DNA of 64,000 nucleotides from SHWB01 sp050246875 (lineage in GTDB: Bacteria > Pseudomonadota > Alphaproteobacteria > UBA6615): positions 310,001 to 374,000 of the forward strand of contig JBFWVF010000002.1 of NCBI GenBank assembly GCA_050246875.1, in the 5' to 3' direction. Positions within the stretch are counted from its first letter, which is position 1, and the number at the start of each line of letters is the position of its first letter. A model generated the notes under the pieces. That model was not told the DNA's origin. It searched no databases and saw only the letters and a list, made by a program, of their open reading frames with translations. The translations under genes and the position numbers were made by a program. Below, piece by piece: positions 34,024 to 42,362 of the stretch.

Positions 34024-34206
34024 CGGATTCTGCCGGACTCTGCGTGCCGTCTTTGCTGGAAGGGCGGGTGTCTAACCCCCGGCAGCGTCCTTGTCTACCG
34101 ATTTGTCTGTGTGAAAATAAATCAAAGAACATGACGTTAATGTTATTTTGGGCGACGCCTTGCCTGACGCCGCCCCTGCGCCTTGTGCGGCCAAGGGGCA
34201 TCGACT
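34024..34206. promoter_or_regulatory. Divergent intergenic region with AT-rich dyad
   Basis: 183 nt between divergent cysD and the UDP-sugar dehydrogenase. About 34100-34150 is strikingly A+T-rich for this genome and contains the dyad AACAT-N7-ATGTT (34128-34144). Promoters for both genes must lie here, but I cannot place unambiguous -35/-10 boxes. Confidence 0.5.
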
Positions 34207-35523
34207 ATGGCTGTGGCCCTCGTCGCTCGCTGGATTTCCCGCCGCATGGATCGTGATCGGATCGCCGTCGTCGGCCTCGGCTATGTCGGCCTGCCGCTTG
34301 CCGTGGCCCTTGCCCGGCATTTTCCCGTGACGGGCTTCGACATCGACGCCCAGCGGGTGGCCGAGCTGCGCCGCGGCCATGACCGCACGCGCGAAATCGA
34401 CGGCCCGACGCTGACCGCCTCAAGCCTCAAGGTCTCCGACGCCGCAACCGACATCGCCGGCGCCGGCATCTACATCGTCACCGTGCCGACGCCGGTCGAC
34501 ACCTCCAACCGTCCGGACCTCGGCGCCGTGCTGGCCGCCACCGCGACCGTCGGCCGCGTGCTCCGGCCGGGCGCCATCGTGGTCCTCGAATCGACGGTAT
34601 ATCCCGGCGTCACGGAGGAGGTGTGCGGGCCGGTGCTGGAACGCGAATCGGGACTGGTCTCGGGACGCGACTTCTTTCTCGGCTACAGCCCCGAGCGCAT
34701 CAATCCGGGCGACCGCGAGCACACGGTCGAGCGCATCGTGAAGGTCGTTGCCGGCCAGACCCCGGACATCACCGAGCGCCTCGCCGCCGTATACGGCAAG
34801 GCGACGAGCGGCGGCGTGTTCCGGGCCGCCTCGATCAAGGCAGCGGAGGCGGCGAAAGCCATCGAGAACGCCCAGCGCGACATCAACATCGCCTTCGTCA
34901 ACGAGGTGGCGATGATCGCGGACCGCCTCGGCCTGTCGATCCACGACATCCTCGAGGCGGCCGAGACGAAGTGGAACTTCCTGCGCTTCCGGCCGGGCCT
35001 CGTCGGCGGCCACTGCATCGGCGTCGATCCGTATTACCTCGCGCACGTCGCCATGCGCGTCGACCATGTCCCGGAGGTCATCCTCGCCGGTCGGCGCATC
35101 AACGACGGCATGGGCCGCTTCGTCGCCCGCCGCGTCGTCGAGGAGCTGGGCGGTCGCGTGCCGCCAGGGGCGCGCGCGCTCGTCCTTGGCCTGACCTTCA
35201 AGGAAGACGTGCCCGACCTGCGCAACAGCCGCGTCATCGACATCGTCCGCGCGCTCGCCGAGTTCGGCTTCGCCATGGACGTGCACGATCCGCTTGCCGA
35301 TCGCGACGAGGCGCGCGAGCACTACGGGATCGAGTTGATCGACGCGCTGCCCACCGTGCCGCGCCATCTCGCGGTGATCGGCGCGGTCCAGCACCGCGCC
35401 TACGCGGCGCTCGATGGCGCGGCCATCGCGCGGCTGGTTGTCGAGGGCGGCATCGTCGCCGACGTGAAGGGCATGTGGCGCCGCACGGCGCTGCCCGCCG
35501 GAATCAGGCGCTGGACGCTCTGA
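34207..35523 (+). CDS. UDP-N-acetylhexosamine 6-dehydrogenase (WbpO/TviB type)
   Basis: 438 aa. The NAD loop is VGLGYVGLP (22-30), and GGHCIGVDPYY holds the catalytic cysteine. SPERINPGD and the C-terminal LTFKEDVPDLRNS are family motifs. It oxidises UDP-GlcNAc, UDP-GalNAc or UDP-ManNAc to the uronic acid. The start at 34207 is chosen because AAGGGG lies 8 nt before it; an ATG at 34246 is the alternative. The WecB-type epimerase at 38 kb could provide UDP-ManNAc. Confidence 0.9.
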   Translation: MAVALVARWISRRMDRDRIAVVGLGYVGLPLAVALARHFPVTGFDIDAQRVAELRRGHDRTREIDGPTLTASSLKVSDAATDIAGAGIYIVTVPTPVDTSNRPDLGAVLAATATVGRVLRPGAIVVLESTVYPGVTEEVCGPVLERESGLVSGRDFFLGYSPERINPGDREHTVERIVKVVAGQTPDITERLAAVYGKATSGGVFRAASIKAAEAAKAIENAQRDINIAFVNEVAMIADRLGLSIHDILEAAETKWNFLRFRPGLVGGHCIGVDPYYLAHVAMRVDHVPEVILAGRRINDGMGRFVARRVVEELGGRVPPGARALVLGLTFKEDVPDLRNSRVIDIVRALAEFGFAMDVHDPLADRDEAREHYGIELIDALPTVPRHLAVIGAVQHRAYAALDGAAIARLVVEGGIVADVKGMWRRTALPAGIRRWTL

Positions 35524-36715
35524 CCTTCCGGCGCCGGCGCCAGCGCGCCAGCGTGCCCTTGGCCGCCAGCGCCGGCCGCTCGACCGCGAACCACGACAGC
35601 GCCGCGAACGCCAGCGTCACGATCGTGGCCGGCAGCAGGATCGCCCAGCCGTCGCGCCAGCCGGGCAGCTGGGCGACCAGAGCCTGCTGGACCGGAAACG
35701 CATACAGGTAGACGCCGTAGGAGACATCGCCGAAGCGCCGCCGGTCCGGCCAGGGCATGGGGCGGGCCAGCGCTACGAGTAGGGTCAGGTAGGAGACCAG
35801 CGCCACGTAGGCCAGCGCGTGCAGCCGCGGCGCCCACGTCGTCGCCGCGAAGAGCACGGCCAGCCCGGCCAGCGGCAGCCAGCCGACGGGCACGAACCGT
35901 CGGTTCACGTAGAACGCGGCGCCGGCGATGAAGAACAGGAACAGGCGCCACTTCGCGGGATCGCGCGTGACGAGCGATGACCATTCGGGAACCGCGAACA
36001 GGACGACGAGGGTCGCGAACACGAGGTTGGCCAGCCACGGCCGGGCCAGCGCGACGAGGCCCAGAAGCGCGACGGCGAGATAGCAGCGAAGCTCGACCGG
36101 CAACGTCCACAGCGAGCCGTTGACCGCGCCGGGATAGGGATTGTCCGCGAACACGCCCGGCAGGTCGTAGTCCACGACCCACAGCGTGGCATTGCGGAGG
36201 AGATACTGCAGGGTCGCGGGATCGGCGAAGTAGGCGCCGGCCGGCAGCGTCGACAGGGGGGCGAGCAGGAGCACGGTCAGGACCGCGCTCAGCATCGCCG
36301 CGGGGAACAGGCGCAGCACGCGCGCCTCGACGAATTCGACCAGCGATGCGCGCATCTGCAGCGAGCGCGTCACCAGAAAGCCGCTGATGACGAAGAACAG
36401 GTTGACGGCGAATTCGTGGATCGCCTCGCCGAAGCCGGTGAGGCCCATCATCGCGCGGCTCAGCGGGTCGACGGTCGCGATGTCCTGGTGGCCCGCGGCC
36501 AGCACGAAGCTGTGGCCGAACAGCACGGCCAGCGCGGCCAGCAGCCGCAGGGCGTCGAAATTGTTGGCGCGCCGCTCGATCAGGGTGGCGAGCGAGGAGC
36601 CGCCGGACAGGCGTCGCAGCGCGCCGGTCAGGGCCGGGACCCGCGCGATTCCGGATTCCGTCGATGGCACAGTCACGGCGAAAGCCCTGTCGGATGACGG
36701 CTGGCGCGGCAGCAT
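35504..36715 (-). CDS. OafA/YrhL-type membrane acyltransferase
   Basis: 403 aa with about ten hydrophobic segments. FDALRLLAALAVLFGHSF (53-70) contains the catalytic His68 of the Acyltransf_3 family, and FFVISGFLV follows. It transfers acetyl or other acyl groups to sugar hydroxyls from the membrane. The 3' end overlaps the convergent dehydrogenase gene by 20 nt. A much longer upstream frame is open but covers another gene and was not used. Confidence 0.88.
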   Translation of the reverse strand: MLPRQPSSDRAFAVTVPSTESGIARVPALTGALRRLSGGSSLATLIERRANNFDALRLLAALAVLFGHSFVLAAGHQDIATVDPLSRAMMGLTGFGEAIHEFAVNLFFVISGFLVTRSLQMRASLVEFVEARVLRLFPAAMLSAVLTVLLLAPLSTLPAGAYFADPATLQYLLRNATLWVVDYDLPGVFADNPYPGAVNGSLWTLPVELRCYLAVALLGLVALARPWLANLVFATLVVLFAVPEWSSLVTRDPAKWRLFLFFIAGAAFYVNRRFVPVGWLPLAGLAVLFAATTWAPRLHALAYVALVSYLTLLVALARPMPWPDRRRFGDVSYGVYLYAFPVQQALVAQLPGWRDGWAILLPATIVTLAFAALSWFAVERPALAAKGTLARWRRRRKVRASSA

Positions 36716-36754
36716 AGCCGTATTCCCGGCAAATGGCCCGGGCGCGGTCGCTGT

Positions 36755-36792
36755 GCTACCGATGCCGACCGCCGCCGGCTGCCGGAGCCGGC
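36755..36792 (-). promoter_or_regulatory. Possible degenerate ops-like site C
   Basis: In minus-strand order: hairpin arms GCCGGCT (36786-36792) and AGCCGGC (36774-36780) with a 5-base loop, then CGGTAGCAC from 36761. It lies just upstream of the acyltransferase. Only the CGGTAGC core matches sites A and B, and the dyad sequence differs, so this may be chance. Confidence 0.2.
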
Positions 36793-36811
36793 ATGGAGCC
36801 GGATCGCGTCG

Positions 36812-37981
36812 ATGAGGCTGGCTGTCGTAGTCGAGGATCGGATCGGCGAGATCGCGGCGAAGGGGGAGTTGCTCGACGGTTACTTCAACCCCGCCGCGGC
36901 CTTCTCGCAGGTGACCGTCGTCAGCCTGTTCGAAAGCAGCGTGCCCGCCGTGGCGCTGGCACGACTCTGCGCGCCGGCCCGTGCCGTCGCGCTGGCCGCA
37001 GGACTCGACCGGGCCACGCTGCTCGCGCGGACGGCCGGGATGCGACCGCGGCGGCTGGCACACGCCTTGCGGCCGGTCGCCGAGGCCGCCGCGCAGACGG
37101 TGCCGGACCTCGTGCGCGCCTATGGCGACGGGCTGGCCGTCGTCGCCGCCGCGGCGATCGCCGGGCGTGCCGGCGTGCCGTTCGTCGCCAGCCTGCACAC
37201 GACGCCCGATCCGCGCGCCCGCACGCGCCTGCGCCCCTGGCGCGACCGCCTGTGGCGGCACCTGCTGCGACCGGCGGCGGACAAGGCGCTGGCCTCGGCG
37301 GCCGGCCTCATGCCGGTCTACTCGCCGATCCTCGACTACCTTCCGCCATCGCTGCGCGCGCGGGCGACCGTGCTGCCGAACGTCGTCGGCGTCACAAGCC
37401 GGCCCGCTGCGAGGCCGGGGCGCCGCGACGGCCGCCTGCGCGTCCTCTGGGCGGGGCGGCTGATTCCCGGACGCGATCCGCGACCGTTGATCGCGTCGCT
37501 GGCACACGTACCCCAGGTCGACCTGACCCTGGTCGGCGACGGACCGTTGCGTGGACCGGCACGGGTACTTGCAGAACACCTCGGCCTGACGGACCGCGTC
37601 CGTTTCGTCGCCGCGCTCGGCAACCCGCAGTTCTGTGCCGCGCTCGGCCAATACGACGTGCTCGCGGCCCACACGCTGTACCGGGAAATGCCGAAGACGG
37701 TGATGGAGGCGGCGCTGGCCGGCCTGCCGCTGGTGATCAACCGCGATCCCTCGGCAACGGTCGCGGAATACGCCGGCCTGCCGGTCGTCTGGGTGGACGA
37801 AACCGCCGAATCGTATGGCCACGCCCTTGCCCGGCTGGCCGCCGCGCCAACAGAGTGCCTTGACCTCGGCGCCGGAATGGCCGACCAAGCATGGACGCGA
37901 TGGAACCCGTCGCGAATCGCGGACGCGACTGCCGACTACATGCTCGGCATGGCGGGGCGGCAGGGTGGAGCGGGCGTTTGA
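36812..37981 (+). CDS. Glycosyltransferase family 4-like protein
   Basis: 389 aa GT-B fold. The C-terminal domain starts with VLWAGRLIPGRDP and has LVGDGPLRG and YREMPKTVMEAALAGLP, which is the donor-sugar site of GT4 enzymes. The N-terminal acceptor domain is divergent. It overlaps the wecB-like start by 4 nt (TTGA). Adds one sugar of the repeat unit; donor and acceptor unknown. Confidence 0.82.
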   Translation: MRLAVVVEDRIGEIAAKGELLDGYFNPAAAFSQVTVVSLFESSVPAVALARLCAPARAVALAAGLDRATLLARTAGMRPRRLAHALRPVAEAAAQTVPDLVRAYGDGLAVVAAAAIAGRAGVPFVASLHTTPDPRARTRLRPWRDRLWRHLLRPAADKALASAAGLMPVYSPILDYLPPSLRARATVLPNVVGVTSRPAARPGRRDGRLRVLWAGRLIPGRDPRPLIASLAHVPQVDLTLVGDGPLRGPARVLAEHLGLTDRVRFVAALGNPQFCAALGQYDVLAAHTLYREMPKTVMEAALAGLPLVINRDPSATVAEYAGLPVVWVDETAESYGHALARLAAAPTECLDLGAGMADQAWTRWNPSRIADATADYMLGMAGRQGGAGV

Positions 37982-39102
37982 GCGGCGTCGTCATATTCGG
38001 TACCCGTCCCGAGGCGATCAAGCTCGCACCGGTCATCGAGGGTCTCCGGCAACGGCTCGGCCCGCAGTCGCTGCGCGTCCTCTGCACCGGCCAGCACGGT
38101 GCGCTGATGGCGCAGACGCTGGCATCGCTGGGGCTCGCGCCCGACGAGAACTTCGACCTGATGCTGCGCGACCAGACGCCGAGCGCCGTGCTGCGCCGCT
38201 CGCTCGAGGCGCTGCAGACCCATTTCCAGGATGAAAGGCCGGACTGGGTCCTCGTTCAGGGCGACACCGCCTCGACACTGGCCGGCGCCCTGTTCGGACA
38301 CCTCGTGGAGCGGCCGGTCTTCCACCTCGAGGCCGGGTTGCGGACCTACGACCGGTCCGCGCCGTGGCCCGAGGAAGGGTTTCGCCAGGTCATCGGACGG
38401 CTCGCGTCGTTGCACCTCGCGCCGACGCCGCGGGCGCGCAACCATCTGCTGGCCGAGGGCGTCGCCGATGCCGACATCGTCGTCGTCGGCAATCCGGGCC
38501 TCGATTCGCAGGACCGGGTGATGGCAACGACGCCGCCGCAGAGCGGTGTCGTGCCGGATGGCCCGTTCTTCCTGGTGACGCTGCACCGCCGCGAAAGTCT
38601 CGGCCAACAGCTCGATGCCACCTGCCGGCGGCTCGCCGATCTGCTCGGGCGCTATCCCGGCCACGCGATCCTCTGGCCCGTGCACCCGAATCCGGCGGTC
38701 ATGCGCGCCGCCAATCACAGTTTCACCGACGGCGCCGCCGCGGTGCGCTTGTGTGCGCCGCTGTCCTATCCCGATTTCTTGCACGCCCAGGCGGCGGCGC
38801 GCATCGTCATTTCCGATTCCGGCGGCGTACAGGAAGAGGCGCCGTCGATGGGCACGCCGGTGGCGATCGTGCGCGACAAGACCGAGCGGCAGGACGTGAT
38901 CGAGCTTGGCCTCGGCCGGCTCGTCGGCGCCGACGCCCGGGACATCGACGACGCCGTCGACGCCCTCCTCGCCGCGCCGCTGCATCCGGATGCCGTCGCG
39001 ACGTGGCGGGCCCTGCAGGGCGACGGCAACGCCACGGCGGCGACAGTCGCGGCGATCGCCGCGCGACTGCGCCGGACGCGGGAACGGCTTCAGCGCGCCT
39101 GA
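37978..39102 (+). CDS. wecB: UDP-N-acetylglucosamine 2-epimerase, non-hydrolysing type
   Basis: 374 aa. GTRPEAIK (8-15), LHRRES and SDSGGVQEEAPS are the signatures of WecB, rather than of hydrolysing NeuC/LegG enzymes. It interconverts UDP-GlcNAc and UDP-ManNAc. The start is taken as TTG at 37978, overlapping the glycosyltransferase stop as TTGA with GGTGGAG upstream. The 3' end overlaps the convergent wzx gene by 13 nt. With the dehydrogenase at 34.2 kb it could yield ManNAcA. Confidence 0.85.
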   Translation: MSGVVIFGTRPEAIKLAPVIEGLRQRLGPQSLRVLCTGQHGALMAQTLASLGLAPDENFDLMLRDQTPSAVLRRSLEALQTHFQDERPDWVLVQGDTASTLAGALFGHLVERPVFHLEAGLRTYDRSAPWPEEGFRQVIGRLASLHLAPTPRARNHLLAEGVADADIVVVGNPGLDSQDRVMATTPPQSGVVPDGPFFLVTLHRRESLGQQLDATCRRLADLLGRYPGHAILWPVHPNPAVMRAANHSFTDGAAAVRLCAPLSYPDFLHAQAAARIVISDSGGVQEEAPSMGTPVAIVRDKTERQDVIELGLGRLVGADARDIDDAVDALLAAPLHPDAVATWRALQGDGNATAATVAAIAARLRRTRERLQRA

Positions 39103-40538
39103 CCCGCGGGCAGGACCAGCACGGTGGCGGCGTAGGCGACAAGAAACGCTCCGGCGGCACGAAGCGCCACGTGATCGGCGGCAAGCCACGCGGCGACGCC
39201 GGCGACCGCAAGCCCCGTGCCCGTGGCCAGGGCGACGCGCAGCGCCGTGGCGCGCGACGGCAGCAGGCCGGCCCCGTAGCCGTCGCGCGCGGCGACGAGG
39301 ATCACCGTGGCGGCGAAGCCGAGACGAGCCAGCAACGCGGCGGCGGCGGCGCCCGCCAGACCGAACAGCGGCAGCAGCAGCAACGTCAGGCCGACGGCCG
39401 TCAGTCCCCAGGCGAAGGTCGCCCACACCAGCGTCGTCGCGCGGTCGGCGATGTAGAGCGCGTACTCCCACGGTGTCGCCGCCTGATGCACGAAGACGGC
39501 GAGGGCGAGCAGCGCGATGACGGCGGCGGGAACCTCGTAGCCCGGCCCGGCGATCAGCGGCAGGACGGCAGTGCCCGCGATTATGAGCGCGACGACGAGC
39601 GCCACCCCCCACTGCATGAAGCCGCCGAGCAGCTGGCGCGCCGCCCGCGCCCCGGCACCGTCGGGCGCGGCGGCCAGGCGCGGGTAGAGCAGCCACCAGA
39701 ACGGCGCCCCCCAGGTCGCCAGCAGCGTCATCAGCATCTGCGCCGCCGCATAGCGGCCGACCATGTCGGCGCCGAGCGTGGCGCCGATGAGCAGTCGGTC
39801 GGCCGTCGCCAGCAGCGCGTCGCCGACGCCGGCGATGACGAAGGGCAGGCCGATCGCCAGCGCGCTCCGGATTTCCGTGCGACCGGCCACGTGAACCCGG
39901 CGGCCGGCGAGCGCTTCGCGGCGGATGAGGTGGACGATTGCCACGATCGCGACGGCGGCGCGGATGCCCGCCAGCAGCAGGACGACGGCGGCGGCGTCGA
40001 GCAGGCCCGACAGGGTGAGGGCGCCGACGCCGGCCAGCCAGGCCGCCGCCTCGCCGATCTGCAGCGCGCTCGCGGCGACGGCGCGCTGGCGGGCGCGCAG
40101 GGCCTCGAGCGCAAGGCTCTGGAAGGCGCTCGCCGCCACCAGCAGCACGCCGCAGCGCAGCAGGCTCGCGGCCTGGGGGATGTCGAGCAGCAGCGGTGCG
40201 AGGATCGGCGCGGCGAGCCATGCCGTTGCGGCGACGCCGGCGGCCATGCCGGCCACCATGACGCCGGCGGTGGCGAGCCGGCCGGCGATCGCGTCCGGGG
40301 CGAGCGCTCCGGCGATGCGCCGCACGACGCTGAAGCCGAGGCCCAGCGTCACCACCGGGATGACCGCTGCGCTGAGCGCCTGGACCTGCGAGAAGACGCC
40401 GAAGCCATCGACGGTCAGCAGCCGCGTCAGCGCGATGACCGCGATGATCGATAGCGCCTTCGTTGCGCCTTCGGCGATGAACCGCGCGACGAGAGCGGCG
40501 TCGGCGCGGCGGCGCAACGCCGCGAGGCGCTCAAGCAT
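39090..40538 (-). CDS. Wzx-type polysaccharide flippase
   Basis: 482 aa, almost wholly hydrophobic, with about 12-14 predicted membrane segments and the Arg-rich first loop typical of the polysaccharide-synthase (MATE/MOP) superfamily. It should flip the lipid-linked repeat unit to the periplasm for the Wzy-like protein three genes upstream. The ATG is inside the methyltransferase end (8-nt overlap). Last gene of the six-gene run from 45.8 kb. Confidence 0.85.
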   Translation of the reverse strand: MLERLAALRRRADAALVARFIAEGATKALSIIAVIALTRLLTVDGFGVFSQVQALSAAVIPVVTLGLGFSVVRRIAGALAPDAIAGRLATAGVMVAGMAAGVAATAWLAAPILAPLLLDIPQAASLLRCGVLLVAASAFQSLALEALRARQRAVAASALQIGEAAAWLAGVGALTLSGLLDAAAVVLLLAGIRAAVAIVAIVHLIRREALAGRRVHVAGRTEIRSALAIGLPFVIAGVGDALLATADRLLIGATLGADMVGRYAAAQMLMTLLATWGAPFWWLLYPRLAAAPDGAGARAARQLLGGFMQWGVALVVALIIAGTAVLPLIAGPGYEVPAAVIALLALAVFVHQAATPWEYALYIADRATTLVWATFAWGLTAVGLTLLLLPLFGLAGAAAAALLARLGFAATVILVAARDGYGAGLLPSRATALRVALATGTGLAVAGVAAWLAADHVALRAAGAFLVAYAATVLVLPAGQAR

Positions 40539-41280
40539 CGCCGCCGGCACGGCGGGCGACGAAAAACCAGCGTTCGGCAAGGCCCGGCAACAGGCCTGAC
40601 GCCACGGCATCGAGGCCGGCTCGCGACGGGCGGCCCCGGACAAGGCGCACGAGCGGACCGATCGCCCCCAGTCCGGGAAAGAGCAGCAACTGCGACAGCA
40701 GCCCGTGGGCGTGAACGCCGGTGACCGTCAGGCCATGGCGGGCCAGCAGGGCGCGGGCCTGCGGCAGCGTGTGGCCGAACACGCCGGCGAGGCCGCGACG
40801 CCGGTAGTGGCGCCGCCAGTAGCGGATCGCCAGCGACCTGGCGCCGGCGATGTCGACGACCAGCGTGCCGCCCGGCCGCAATAGGGCGGCCATCTCGCCG
40901 ATGGCGGCGTCCTGGGCGCGCGGCGGCAGCAGCAACAGGGTGGCGAAGCAGTAGACGAGGTCGAAGCGGCCCGCGGCGAGCGGCAGTTCCGGCAGGCCCC
41001 CGCCGCAGGCCAGCACGCGGTCGCCGAGCCCCGACGCGGCGGCGCGCGAGGACAGGCGCCCGAGCATCGCGGGACTGGGGTCGACGGCGACGATGCGACC
41101 GCCCGCCGCGGCGAAGGGCAGTGCGTGCCGGCCGTTGGCGGCCCCGACATCGACCGCGAGCGCATTTCCGGCGGCGTGGTCGGCGATGAGCGCCCATTTG
41201 CGCGCCTGCGTGAAGTCTTCCCCGACGGAATCCGGATAGCGGTCGGCCTCGGCATCGAAGAGTGCCGCCGCGCCGGTCAT
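40531..41280 (-). CDS. Class I SAM-dependent methyltransferase
   Basis: 249 aa. DVGAANG (44-50) is the SAM loop, AVDPSPAM the acidic strand and FDLVYCFATLLLL the motif-II region. A small enzyme for O-methylation of a sugar is likely. Coupled to the FemAB-like gene by ATGA and to wzx by an 8-nt overlap. Confidence 0.82.
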   Translation of the reverse strand: MTGAAALFDAEADRYPDSVGEDFTQARKWALIADHAAGNALAVDVGAANGRHALPFAAAGGRIVAVDPSPAMLGRLSSRAAASGLGDRVLACGGGLPELPLAAGRFDLVYCFATLLLLPPRAQDAAIGEMAALLRPGGTLVVDIAGARSLAIRYWRRHYRRRGLAGVFGHTLPQARALLARHGLTVTGVHAHGLLSQLLLFPGLGAIGPLVRLVRGRPSRAGLDAVASGLLPGLAERWFFVARRAGGDA

Positions 41281-42362
41281 GACGAGCGCCGCGCGGCGAG
41301 GGCGCGGGCGAGGTCGCGCACCGCGGCGACGACGGGCCGCGTGCGGATCGTGCCGCGGAAGTATGGCTGCAACGTCCCGCCGAAGCCCTTCTTGAAATCG
41401 CTGATGCGCTTGAGCTTGCCGTCGCGATGACCGGGGAACGCCTCGCCTGTCTCGTAGCGCCCGAGCCCGAGCGCGAGGAAGCGCAGCATGGCCTCCCATT
41501 GCACGAGGTCGTTGGCGCCCGCGGCCAGCGCGGCCTCCGTCGAGGCGACGGTCCAGTAGAGCGCGCCGCCCTTGTCGATGGCGAAGATGTGGACGGCCAG
41601 CGGCGTGCCCGCGGCATCGCGGGCGCAAAGCCCCAACGCCAGGCCGGCGGGCAGGAAGCGCTCGAAGATGGCGGCGAAGTAGGCGCGCGGCCGTTCGCCG
41701 AGCCCGGCCCGCGCGGCGTTCGCCGCATGCAGGCGCAGATAGGTCTCGAGGTCGCCGGGCGTGACATCGCGCACGGTCACGCCGTCGCGCCGCGCCTTGT
41801 TCACCGCCTTGCGGACGCGTTGGTCGACATGCCGCCACAGCGAGGATTCGTCGTGGCCGTGCAGGTCGACGATCCAGCTCTGGGTGGAGGCCTCCTCGCA
41901 GCCGATCATGATCAGAGGGTTCACGGCCGGCCGCCGGTCGGGTGCATGGGCGGGCGCCAGCGGCGGCAGCGCCAGGTCGATGCGCCAGGCGCCGTCCTCG
42001 CCCGCAAGGCGCAGCAGCTCCGCCGCGACGGCTTGCTCCGCGTTGCGTCGTTCCCCCGGCGTCAGGTCCGGCGCGAAAGCCGGCCCGCCCGTCGACTCCA
42101 GCCGGCCGAGCAGGCGGCGCAGCGGCGCGCGCCCGCGCACATACCGCAACGGGACCAGCGCGAGCACACGCCCGACGCCCTGCGCGCCGGGCTCGACGAC
42201 GGCGAAGCTGCGGTCGGCCGTGTCGCGCCAGGTCGCGTACGCCTCGATGGCGTCCCAGCGATGCCAGAGCCAGGCCTCGTCGAACATGCGGGCATTCGTG
42301 TCCCACACCTCGGCAGCGACGGCCGAGCGTGCGCGGCAGGGATTTTCGATCCGGTCACTCAA
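41277..42362 (-). CDS. FemAB-like / GNAT (Acetyltransf_6) protein
   Basis: 361 aa from a TTG at 42362; GTG 42308 and ATG 42287 are alternatives, and the choice rests on the coupled layout with the upstream stop. RVRKAVNKARRDGV and the C-terminal RISDFKKGFGGTL are typical of FemAB-type acyltransferases in exopolysaccharide loci. It probably modifies an amino sugar or adds an amino acid. Second FemAB-like gene in the window (see 21.1 kb). Confidence 0.7.
   Translation of the reverse strand: MSDRIENPCRARSAVAAEVWDTNARMFDEAWLWHRWDAIEAYATWRDTADRSFAVVEPGAQGVGRVLALVPLRYVRGRAPLRRLLGRLESTGGPAFAPDLTPGERRNAEQAVAAELLRLAGEDGAWRIDLALPPLAPAHAPDRRPAVNPLIMIGCEEASTQSWIVDLHGHDESSLWRHVDQRVRKAVNKARRDGVTVRDVTPGDLETYLRLHAANAARAGLGERPRAYFAAIFERFLPAGLALGLCARDAAGTPLAVHIFAIDKGGALYWTVASTEAALAAGANDLVQWEAMLRFLALGLGRYETGEAFPGHRDGKLKRISDFKKGFGGTLQPYFRGTIRTRPVVAAVRDLARALAARRSS

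Noticed and set aside
36716..37888. N-terminal extension that would make the membrane acyltransferase 794 aa
   Set aside because: The extra part is antisense to the plus-strand glycosyltransferase and is biased in composition; the family starts near 36715.
37978..39102. 2-epimerase as LegG (hydrolysing)
   Set aside because: GTRPEAIK, LHRRES and SDSGGVQEEAPS are WecB-type signatures.
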